A DNA stretch of 64,000 bases, from assembly GCA_023101725.1 (NCBI GenBank), contig JALJCO010008629.1:186001-250000 (forward strand), read 5' to 3'. Source of the stretch: Atherinomorus stipes. Lineage: Eukaryota > Chordata > Actinopteri > Atheriniformes > Atherinidae. The position numbers were made by a program, and so were the translations under genes. The notes under the pieces were generated by a model, which had not been told where the DNA came from, ran no database searches, and was given only the letters and a program-made list of their open reading frames with translations. Below are positions 36,301 to 46,800 of this stretch, one piece after another. Positions within the stretch are counted from its first letter, which is position 1. Every line of letters starts with the position of its first letter.

Positions 36301-36646
36301 CACTGAGATGTCAGATAATTGTCTGTCCCTGATCTCAGATACTACCCAGATCCTACTAGCTGCATCCAAAATACTTGAACTCTAAGCACAAGAAACACCT
36401 CAAAGTAATTCATTTTTATTTACTGTGTTTTTTGCCTGCACTTTTGCTTTTTAGTGCACTTTTGACAGTGCTGAAATGCACACGATAAGAAATCTGCTCA
36501 GGGGCGGAGCTTAAGAATATGTCATCTAGGCTAAACTAACGTTAGCATTGCATGGTTGTCACTGGGGATTTATAAAGCCTGATAGGCCGATCTGACTACT
36601 GGTATTTCACTATGGATGACTCTTTCAGCCAAGATTGGGATCTGCT
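33346..36646. other. Non-coding stretch, no gene seen
   Basis: No gene recognised in 3.3 kb. GT-rich patches occur near 33638-33650 and 34196-34214. A 101-codon frame at 35571-35876 has no recognisable domain and is treated as chance. Confidence 0.55.
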
Positions 36647-37250
36647 TTTAAAGGAATAGTACACCCGCAGAATGATGTAACTTTAATTTCCACTTATCCT
36701 CATGGTGAGCGAGACTCTGGAGCACTTTTTAATATCTCAAATGCAGTCGACGATCAGGAAGGCTTCTTGTTTTCCCCCAACTTACATATAATGGAGTTCG
36801 CTGGGGCCCGGGCCAAAAAGGTCCATAAAAGTCCACAAAAACTTGTCAATAATCCTCCATACTGCTTATCCAATGTAAACAAAGTGTCCTGAGTGGGTAG
36901 CGTCCAGAATTTAATCGAAACTACGCCATTTAATATATTTTTAGAGCCTAAACAGTACTAAATCGCGTCTCCTGCAAGCACGCCGATGCGTATTCATGAA
37001 ACTACAGAAGCCGCTGCAGACGAGATTGTGCATTCTCTTTTTCTTTCTTTTTTTGTTTTAAATCAATACCCAACCCCTCTTGGACCCTCTTGTGTTTGTC
37101 CCGGTTTGTCTGCAGCTCTGTCGCTCTTGTATTATGTAAATGGCAAATTTCTTCTTCTATGCTTGTACGAGTGCATGAACACATGCTCTTTCAGGTCGTT
37201 CATACAGGCTAAGCCTATTTTGAAATTAAATGTATTAATATTAGATTCTT
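36647..37250 (+). mobile_element. Probable DNA-repeat fragment starting TTTAAAGGAATAGT
   Basis: The left end TTTAAAGGAATAGTACACCC is similar to the ends of other fish inverted-end repeats (TTAAAGGAA.AGTTCACCC). The following text (TCGCTGGGGCCCGGGCC, AATAATCCTCCATACTGCTT) has the look of a repeat consensus. No partner end was found up to 37.3 kb, so the 3' limit is arbitrary. Confidence 0.35.
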
Positions 37251-37984
37251 ATGGCCTCCTGGTCGCTGCATAAGATACCATGGTACCATGTCTCCATTTC
37301 AGCACAGGGGGTGGGGGTGGGGGGTCCCTGGCCTTCATTCTAACACCCCCAAATGACAAGTTGGCCCTTAAAAGTTTAGCCATTTGAGATCCCCCGATGT
37401 ACAGGGAAATTCAATGTATTATTATAATTATTTTGTTATTATTTTGACTTCACAACATAAACACCAGCACCAATTCATCATCACAGACATGTTCTGCCTT
37501 TGAAAGTCAGTTTTAATCACCTAATAGCTTCATTTAGTGCAAAACTTACATCAATGTAAATTTGAAGTGTGACGCAATAAAAAAAGAAATAATTTTTAGG
37601 CCTATCTTGATTTTTACTTGAATACAAAAACAAATACATTGTAAAATGTTTAACTTAAAAAAATATGACTTAAAGGGCTGCCTTAAAATTTTGAGTTGAA
37701 TGGAACATTTTTTGTGTTTTTAAGATGCGTTTGATTAAGTATTTTTATTTACAACAGCAACTTACCACAAGCTTGTTAATTTCACATAAAATAATGCATT
37801 GGGATGACAAAAATACCAAAATGCAATTTACAGTGTACAAATACTTCCCCCCTCAACAAACACAAATACAGATACAAATACTGGCTGCTTTGCACACCCT
37901 AGTACATATACATATAGGACCTAGTTTCTATTATTAATCCTGCGGTAAAAGAGAGATAACCTGGTTAATTATGATTAGTTATTA
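37251..37984. other. Non-coding stretch, no gene seen
   Basis: A G-rich patch lies at about 37308-37325. No gene recognised. Confidence 0.6.
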
Positions 37985-37989
37985 GTGTC

Positions 37990-38336
37990 ACAATCATAGC
38001 TTATAGCAGGTTGGCCAATGATTGAAGGATCGGCGGTTGGAATCCCGATCCCCCAGCCATGAGTCGTTGTGTCCTTGGGCAAGACCCTCTTTGCCTCCAG
38101 TGGGGGCACTGCTGGTGTATGAATGTGTGCAAATGGTTCCGGTGGTGGTCGGAGGGGCTGTAGGCGCGAAATGGCAGCCACGCTTCCTACAGTCTGCCCC
38201 AGGGCAGCTGTGGCTACATACGTAGTTTACCATCGCCAAGTACGACTGAGGAGTGAAAGAATAATGGATCTACTGTAAAGCGCTTTGAGTGCCTTGAAAA
38301 GTGCTATAGAAATCTAATCCATTTTTATTATTATAC
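37990..38336 (+). mobile_element. SINE-like dispersed repeat, family B, with tRNA-like head
   Basis: The most complete copy of the repeat also seen at 4632-4900. The head carries an A-box-like TTATAGCAGGTTGGCCAATG (from 38001) and a B-box-like GGTTGGAATCCCG at 38035-38047, close to the polymerase III consensus. The body contains GTGTCCTTGGGCAAGACCC, GGTGGTGGTCGGAGGGGC, GGCGCGAAATGGCAGCC and GTCTGCCCCAGGGCAGCTG. The tail reads TGTAAAGCGCTTTGAGTG, GTGCTATAGAAATCTAATCC and then ATT trinucleotides. The tail is of the L2-LINE type, so retroposition by an L2-like enzyme is likely. No host gene is affected as far as can be seen. Confidence 0.75.
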
Positions 38337-41159
38337 AATACTGATAGTGGTCATTAGACTATAACAGATGAAAGGTTTTTTTTCTAAAGGACTTTAAGTT
38401 GACATTTGCTGTTTGTTTTAATGATGTCAATTAGCAAAGTTTTCCAACTGTGCATGGCTCTATATGTGACCATGCTTCTCCCACAGTTTGTTCTCACTTT
38501 GGGTAGCTTAAAACTACCCTCCATGACATGTCTAGTTTCATATCTGCGATCATTAGAACTAAAGCATAGCTCTTTCTGAAACACATTTGGAAATTTAGTT
38601 ATGACAATGTTTCTGGTCAAATTTAGCAACAAGGCTGTAACTCTGTTCTACTTTTAACCATGACAGTACCGTAAATTATGCATCCACAACCATTGGTCCT
38701 GAATGACCACCAGAGTGCACTTCAAGCTGCTCTGTTTTGGACTGTTTGTAAGCCCCTAAAAAGTCTGTACACAGAGCCCCCCAAAAATTGTGGGTTAAAC
38801 AAAGAAAGCTGATGACGATCATTGTGACATTATTTTTGATTGTGGTATTTGGTTATGAAAAGTGTTTTTAAGAAACATGAATTTTGTTTGAAAAGTTGGT
38901 CAAGTTTAGCTTGGAAAACAAGTATAAGCCTATTTTGTTCCATTTAGACTTTTAAAACAGACAAAAAAAACTTTGAAAGTCACAGCACTTCATGTTTTGT
39001 CACCTTGAGAATTTTTAAGAAGTAGAAATATGAACAAACACAAACTGAGAGGCAATGAACTAATAGAAAAAAAAAAAAAAAAAAAAAAACAAGTCAAATG
39101 ACAGAACCAAGCCATTTTTCTGGGAAGTGTGTTATGCACATTTGTATGACAGTTTATAAATCATAAATTATGCATTATGCATAAATCCTGCAGACCTCAA
39201 TTGTTCCTTATCCTAATGACCACAACCGCAGAGTTTCATTAGTGCAGAGTTAGTTGACCATCTTTTGCTGTTTGTTTGGCTCACTCCATCACCCAAGGCC
39301 ATTTAGCTTTCATCTTGTGCTCTTCATTATTGCCTGGTTTTAATCAGACTTTTGTGACCTCGAATGCTGATCTGTTTCACATATAAAAGGTGGGGGAAGT
39401 GCAGAGGGAATTAAGTTGGAGCAATACATCAAGTTGGCATTTTTCTCTTCAAATGTAGAAGATGGACAATCAGTTTGATATTTGTAACAAATGCTGCAAG
39501 CTGATTACTCTGCATACGGTAAAAATATCTTGAACAATTTTCAAGGTTTTCTTTGAAGTAAACTGGCTCTATTACAGTTTGTACTTTACGTTTAAAGATT
39601 TAGAAAGAGGTCATAAAAACTGCTGTGGGCCTCTACAGTCCAATCTTTATCCAACTACGTACATCCAAATTGTCCTTTCTAAAACAATGATTTAGCCAAC
39701 CAAGCCTACTGCAATACTGCATGCTTGGAGACTGAGCAAAGCACACGTGGCAACTTTTGAAAGGTGCCTTCAAAAATGAAAATGCGTCAATCAACAAATG
39801 ATGAAAGAGATCATGATTATGTCACAGAATAACTACTGTAAATTTTGAAGCAAATGAGACTATATTGTTACAAATGAACAATATGTTGTAGCGAAGAAAA
39901 CAAACTAGGGATCGGGACCCTTAAGTCTTAAGAGAAGTGTTTACCTAGGTAATAAATCAAGTGTATGTAGGGTCATTTTATCATTGATTTCACAGAGTCA
40001 CCCTTACTCACTATGAGAAAGATATACAGTATAAAATTATATATACATGTACATATGATTCTGAATATCACTGCCACAGTGTTTGAAATGGTGACATGAC
40101 TAATGACAACACAGATAATGGCCTATTATTTTTTATTATGATGTCTGCCAACAGGGTGACTGCACTTATTGTAAAATAGTAAACATGAGTAACTACAATG
40201 AGTTCCCAAAGCTTATCAGTCAAACTCAGCAAAGCTGTTAGTTGGGTTGCCAGTAAACCGCCCACCTTGTTTCAGGTGAATTGTAAAATGACGTACTTGG
40301 CATGATCTGCATGCAGGGTAGTAAATAAGTTATCAAATTAGGAGTTCAATTCATTGATACTACAGTTCTGTGGATTAGCGCAGTGTAGCAACAATTTTAG
40401 CTCTAAGCAAGTAACATTTATTGCTGTTTTTTTTTTTTACTTGTTAATTGTTGAAATATGTAAGTTATGCCTTTATCTTTTTTAAGTCAAAGATATGTTT
40501 GTGAAGAATATCTATTCTTTATCAACCACATACAGTATAGAGTAATTTATGTCTTTTGTTTGAAAGATTCCTGACACATTGTCTCCCATTATTCATCTTT
40601 TCATTCATATTCTGTACTGCTTATCCAGTCCAGGGTCACGGGGGTTGCTGGAACCTTTCCTAGCTCTCATAAAATCAGGTATATTTTGTTTTAAACAAAC
40701 AATTTTACACTTTGTTACTGTAAGACCTGATCATTCAACAGTACCTTTACACTTGCACTTGTACGCAGTTTACATCCTTCCCCCCCATTGAATGGGCTTA
40801 ATTCTACAACTTGTTTAGCCCACCCACACTTAAGCATCACTGTGAACTCAGCAGCAGCTTTTCCTAAAAGCTCTATAGGGTGATTCATAGTTCCACCTGT
40901 CATTGTGACGTTTTTAATGGCCCAATCCTTTGTGTGATTATATATGGGAGGAATAAATGGAGGGTAAGAATTGTAGAAACAGGAATGTTTTCCTTGGTTC
41001 TTTGTGTCTCCATCTCCATATACATTGTCAGGAGTGAGTCAAGGGCTGTGCTGACATGATTCACATTGAAGGATTGAGATTAAATGCAAATTGTTGCCAA
41101 GAGCTTGTTCGCCATGTGGCTGTGTTTGTGTGTACCTGAGACAAACTTCATGAGAAAAG

Positions 41160-41234
<75 letters not shown>

Positions 41235-41510
41235 GAAAGAAAGAAAGTGTTTTTCTTTGGTTATTGAGAATAGAGTACAGAAAACAGAAAGGAAGGAGTG
41301 GTAGCTACCCATTTACTCATATTGTTTGCTGCCACAGTATAATAATTCAATTTAGCCATAAGCTATATACAGCCTTCTATATTTGTCTTCTTTAATTTTT
41401 ATTTACTCTATTAATATTTTGTACATTTACCTAAGAGGTTTTATTTTTTTTTAATTTTCATTTTTTTATTGACTTTACTGTTACTGTTTCTGCTGGAAAT
41501 GTAAATTCAT
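38337..41510. other. Non-coding stretch, no gene seen
   Basis: No gene recognised. It contains an A-run at 39067-39089, the GAAA microsatellite at 41159-41247, and a phrase at about 40615-40660 (TACTGCTTATCCAGTCCAGG, GTCACGGGGG) that matches a frequent short fish repeat. The segment 39130-39400 is rich in compact AT motifs and is listed as a possible conserved element. Confidence 0.55.
41159..41247. repeat. (GAAA)n microsatellite, about 89 bp
   Basis: Tetranucleotide array, all purine on the + strand, with one GAGAAA interruption near the 3' end. Confidence 0.95.
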
Positions 41511-41669
41511 TAGGGGTGCACAATAATTATGGAGTCGATAATTATCGGGCCGATAACAGGAAATTTTGACGTCATTCCGATAAGTCCGATATCATGATGA
41601 CTTATCCTGATAACTTATGTCCCATGAAGTTGGAATTTTTAAAATCGGACATGTAGAACTTGAAAATCC

Positions 41670-42345
41670 CACTGGGGGGAGTGTGTGTGGTATTGGGGGT
41701 ATAGGGAGGTGGGGGTGTATGTGTGGGGTGGAGGGAGGGGTCGGTGCAGGTGTGTGTGTGGGGGGGGGGGGGGGTGCATGTGGGTGTTAGAGGGTATCAG
41801 GAGGTGGGGGAATGTGTGGAGGGTAGAGGGAGAAGAGTGTTGCGGGTGGAGGGAGGAGTGAGTGTGGGTATGTAAGGTCGGAGAGCGGAGCGGTTGGGTG
41901 CATGTGTGTGGGGGGAGTGCATGTGGGTGTTGGGGTATGTGTGTGGGGTGTGTGTGTGTGTGAGTGTGGGGGTGGTAGCAGTGGTGGCGCCCTGGTGTCA
42001 GGTGTGTGGGGCAGGGACGTCGGGGTGGGGGCTGGCCTGTCCTGGGGGGTGTCGTCTGGGGGTTCGGTCTTCCTGGGTTTTGGTTGAGCCGCCTGGGTCA
42101 GGTGGGGGGGGCTGCTCCTGGGTGCTTTGGCCCTGGGGCTGGCGCTGTCCCTGCCCCGGGGGCGGCAGCTGCTGGTCTTGGTTCACTGGGGCCTGGGCCC
42201 CTAGACTGCAGGGGGCTCCGGCTGGGGCCGCCTTTTGCCGCCATCTGGGGGATGCATGTCCGTTCTTTTGGGGGAGCGGCTCGGATCTGGGCCTCGCGTG
42301 GCTACTGGGGGCCTGGGTCGAGAGCTTTGCGGGCTTCCTCCTCCT
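41670..42345. repeat. Very G-rich, strand-asymmetric segment
   Basis: For nearly 700 bases the + strand is dominated by G, with many GGG to GGGGG runs. It is first GT/GA-like with little C (41670-41985), then GC-rich (41985-42345). Such density could support G-quadruplexes. Open frames of 130-170 codons on both strands here are low-complexity products (glycine, tryptophan, valine or proline rich) and are not called as genes. A CT-rich patch (42622-42680) follows. Confidence 0.8.
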
Positions 42346-42900
42346 TGCAGAGGCGAGGCTGCATCTGCATGACTGTATCACCACGGAGCACCCTTTATTA
42401 TGCATGTTGACACTGTGACACTGCTTCCCGTTGCGCTGACTAGGTTGTACCTCTTCTCTGCGTAGTTCTGCGTGTGTTTGTATGATCTGAGGATACTTAA
42501 GCCACCTGCAGGTCCTCCTGTAGGGGATTGCTTGTTTTGTTTTCCAACAGAGACCTTGGAATGTTGTTTAGGGATTTCTGTACAGATGCACTAGTGAACT
42601 GTGTAAGTGGATTCATGTTTTCCTCTCCTCTCTTTCTCTCTCTCTTCCTCTTCCTCACTCCTTTCTCTCTGTTACACTTTCTATCATTACCTCTGTTAAC
42701 TTTTATTTCTCCCTTGTCAAGCCCAGCAGTATGGTATCGAATGCTGTTATAGACAAATGTTTAATTAAAGAAATAAAATGAATAAACAGGATATCAAGGG
42801 GAACCTTATGTTCATAAAGCTCCCCTTGGTAAAGCAAAACTGTTCAACACAATAAAGCAATCGGATTTTCATTATGCTTGCTATGATGCTGGACAGGACA

Positions 42901-42925
42901 AAAAAAAAAAAAAAAAAAAAAAAAA
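42901..42925. repeat. Poly-A run (25)
   Basis: It lies inside the hAT-like repeat, downstream of the G-rich segment and of AATAAA-like motifs near 42771-42785. It could mark the end of a retroposed sequence, but no matching target duplication was found. Confidence 0.85.
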
Positions 42926-43226
42926 GGCCCACTTTTATGCTTTTCTCTCTGAATATTGCGATTTGGGAAAGAAAGCTGTTGCTTCACAGAGGAGGCCCCA
43001 AGCTGCTTCCAAACCACTTTCCCCATCTGATTTTATACACGAACTACCCCATGCAGTTGGAATTTTTGATTTGGTATAATTAGGTATGTATGTGTGTTAG
43101 CCTATCAGTATCGGCCTTTAGGAGCTGAAATTGATCGAATATTGGTATCGGTTTTAAAAAATGGTCATCGTGCATCCCTAAATTTTATCTGCGGAGTCAA
43201 CCAAGGGGATTCAATGAAGTTTAGTC

Positions 43227-43875
43227 TAAGGGTGCATTCACACTCTGGCTGTTTGGTCCGCTTTAAACGGACCGTGGTCTGATTCCACAGATAGTCCGCT
43301 TCGTTTGGCGCTGTCTGAACACCAACCATACTCTGGTGCGCATCAAAGAAGTGGACTCTGGTCCGCCTGAAAGCTGGGGGTCTCAATTCACTTGCATTAG
43401 TATCGGACTATCCAGCACATAGACACCCAGCGCACCTAATGAAAGTGACGTTTGTCGACGTAATAAAGCAGGAGAAGAAGACATAGATGGAAGGGGTAGA
43501 TTATCGTTTGGGTCAGAGGAAAAACAGTGCAAACAGTGCTGTTTGAAGAAGCTGAGGTCAAAGCAGTAACAAAAAACAAGAAAATTTGTGGACAGAAATG
43601 GAGTAGTCTAATAATAAGAAGCAGAAAGATTTTCACTTTAATCACGGAGTCCGGTTTTCTTCTTCCAGCTTTTTCATCATTGTTCAGTGGTCGAATGGTA
43701 AGCGTCGCCCTCTAGCGAGCAGTTGTTGTAACTACGGTGGTTTAACCAGGCGGTTTCGTCTGCTTCAGTTAATGCAGTTTGAACGCAAACCGAAGCCTAG
43801 AAAGGGGGGAAATTTTGCTGAAATCCCCGCCCAATCGGACCAAGTCCCTGGACTATCATGGTGTGAATGCACCTT
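43227..43875. mobile_element. Inverted-end DNA repeat with GTGCATTCACAC ends, about 649 bp
   Basis: The left end TAAGGGTGCATTCACAC pairs with the right end, read in reverse complement as TAAGGTGCATTCACAC; one base is missing. This end type recurs in fish DNA transposon repeats; both Harbinger (with TAA/TTA duplications) and hAT assignments are possible. Subterminal 'GTCCGC', 'CGGACC' and 'GGACTATC' motifs occur near both ends. The interior is non-coding. Confidence 0.65.
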
Positions 43876-46800
43876 AAGTCTCTAAGTCTAGTGTCTCCAA
43901 GTAATAATAACCACCCATGATATGCATTTAAATTTAGTTTCCTTTCATATAAGTTACTGCTCAACTAATATTCTACTTTAGATACTTAATCTAATGCAGT
44001 CTTCATTTTACACAGGGTGTATGTCATGTTTAAGTATCTTCAGATACATTTATTGTGGTTGGTAATAAACAGAGATACAACAAAAAGTAAAAAAAAAAGT
44101 GAAGAATTCCATTCCATAGACAATTCTTTCATCTTACCTGAGCACAAAAATCAAGTACTGAGTGTAACTTTAAAAGCTGAGGCCGCAAAGAATTGTAGGA
44201 TGGAAGTATCTCTTTTCTTTATTGAAGGACAGTTTCCCATACAAAAGAAGATAATAAAGCAAGCACAAAAGCTTCTTTCCATATTACTGAAAGAATTCAC
44301 ACAACTCTTGTCATTGTCTTAGATACTTCCTGTTAATTTCATTCAGTTATCCTTCCAAAGCAAATATACCATTTGGCCAAAACCTTTTCATTTACAGGAT
44401 ATGCCAAGGTTATGAAAATGTAAAGTTTCACATCAAAGATAACTTTAGACTATGCCACAAGTTATATTGTATTGCTATTATTAGATCTTTGTGAAAATTG
44501 CACACTAAAACTTAAAGGCTTGAATAATTAACCTTCATTGCAATCTGTTTTTTATTGGCATGTTACACACTTTTAATTCTCCTTCAGACTAGTTGTAGCT
44601 ATAGAAATTAAGTTCTTAAGAATCTACATTTGAATGGCTGCATTACGGAGATAATTTCAAAGCTTTCCAAAAATTTTAACTTGGAAACCATTTCGTTGAG
44701 GGTTAACTGAACCCAGGTGTTTTTGTGCAGCTCCACAGATGGAATAAGTTCCTTTCCATCAACATAACTTTTAAATCTTAAAAATTCTTAAATATTATGA
44801 AATGATGTAATAAAAAATCCCCATAATTATATGTCAGTATAGTTTCTCTGCCATCCAGGCCATAATAAATCTATGTGGACAGAAGGCAGCTACATTTCAT
44901 CAAGAGTAAATCTTTGCTCACTTTATCTTCAAGCATATAGGTTTCTCAAAATAATGGAAACCTACCATCACTCACTGAATCAATTAATTCAACTTTTTGC
45001 AGGACTATGATAGAGGACTAAGGCTGTGGACCCATAGGAAAGTATTGTGCTAAGAGAGGCAGAGAGAAAAGGGTACATTGCTTCCCTATAGAAACATCCC
45101 TCTCCTTTCACATGTTCCTCAAGTGCAGCTTGACGTGAGAGAATATTCATTATTTGCTGCTGACGAGAGCAGCAAAGGGTGAAAAACAACTACTCTGTCC
45201 TTGTGGGAAGGTGTGTTTTTGCTTGCGTTGGCCAAAACCTACTGAGTGTGTGTGTTGTGTGAGATAGCTGACTGGAAGGCGAGACAGCGAGCTGGGAGGG
45301 GAAGCCTGAAGTGGTAATTGATGCCTGTTGGTTTGAGCTGCTCCTCATAAACACTGCATGCATTTTGTATGAGAAATGGAGAAATAAGGGTGTCAGAACA
45401 ATAATAGTATGTTTTTATGAGAGTATCAAGTAGATTTTGAGGGAATTCCTGAAATACTGTAAAAAGAACAAACAGTTAATTTATATAAATTAGATTAAAG
45501 TGACAAAATTGTGGGTTCCTCCATTGAAACACAAGAAACTTGGTCAGTTTGTGCAGTGTACATAATTACTATATGGCCAAACATCAAGAACAGGAGACAT
45601 ACAGTATTGTATGATTGCATAATCTGTATGTTCAGAATTTTTTATATACAGCAAAAAAAGACAGCTTTGGCTTAATGTTTTAGGGGTGCATTTAAGTGGG
45701 TATGGGATACCATGTCCTAGCACAAAGCAAACAGGATTTTCTACCATCTTTCACAGTTTTTTTTTTCCTTTTTGTGTCTCTATGTGTGTGTGTAGTGAGA
45801 GAGACTCTACTCAATATTGTGAGGTTTAGTTTCCCACTGTGGTCATCCAGATTGCCAGTTACCACAGCCTTTTGTACGACATGCTAGATAAATCCTGTTT
45901 GCACGCACACATGCACTCACACATGCGCGCACACACACAAGAGCACTGTTTGAGCCAGGAAATGTGGGCTAGCGGGTTCAGCTTAACCATGGTGAACTCA
46001 AGTTTGTCCAAAACAAATGAAGGCCATGTAGGGATGAGGCTTGATCGGACTTACATATTCCATTGGTGTAACATCAGGGATTATATTTTACCCTTCTTAG
46101 ACTGTAAAAGGTTGAGGGTTTCTCTTTTTTAGCAACAACAAAATAACATTAGTCTTGTACTTAGAACCACTCACATGACCACCACACAGAAAAAGCAAAA
46201 TATACTAATGCTTCTTTTTCTAGCTAAATGCCAACAATCAATTTACTTTCTATATGTGGGAGGAAATTCACACTCTGTCTTCAAACTCAGCACCTCACAG
46301 CATTGTTGGCTTATTTGAAAATTTGGATTGATTTATTTTTGAGTCAAAAGCTCCTCATATCAAAAAGGCAATTAGCAGGCTCCTCTGTTGTTACAGCAAA
46401 CAAAGATCCTCCTCATTTTAATTTAATGAGGCAAGTCTGGTGCAGTTTGCAGTTGGGTTGGAATTTAATAATGGTTTCCACTCAGCCTCACTATGTGGAA
46501 AAAAAAAAGAGAAAAATCCAGACTGGTGTTGTCATAGTGTTAGGTAGCATCTGAGAATATTATGGGAAAACAGGCCCAGACAGACTCATTAGGAGACGTC
46601 CACCCAGGGTAAGATATTAGATTCATGACAATGCTGTGTAAAACGTGGGCAGTCAGGGTAACATTTCACCAGAACAATGAATGTTCTGTATTGAAGGGAG
46701 CAGTTAACAGTGTGTTATTTTTTCGTGGAACTCCATGGCACTGACATGCTTTGACTGATTCAGTTGTTCCAGTGAAGATTGTTAACCATGTTCCCTCAAG

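Larger units (their letters stand above)
41511..43180. mobile_element. hAT-like DNA repeat, 1670 bp, with atypical interior
   Basis: The left end TAGGGGTGCACAATAATTAT and the right end, read on the other strand, TAGGGATGCACGATGACCAT form terminal inverted repeats alike at about 15 of 20 positions. The TAGGGGTGCAC start fits fish hAT-type repeats that contain 'CCGATAA' and 'TATCGG' motifs, visible at 41541-41600 and 43109-43155. The 8-bp flanks AAATTCAT and AATTTTAT agree at 6 of 8, a possible decayed target duplication. The phrase CCCATG(A/C)AGTTGGAATTTTT occurs in direct orientation near both ends (about 41620 and 43050). Between these copies lies very G-rich sequence unlike the ends. No transposase is readable. 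Confidence 0.6.

Noticed and set aside
38001..38047. A functional tRNA gene at the polymerase III boxes
   Set aside because: A and B box spacing is SINE-like, but no cloverleaf, anticodon stem or acceptor pairing can be formed.
41894..42418. Open frames of 130-175 codons on both strands in the G-rich segment
   Set aside because: They follow from the base bias (few stops in G-rich DNA) and translate to low-complexity Gly/Trp/Val or Pro/Gln/Arg text with no domain.
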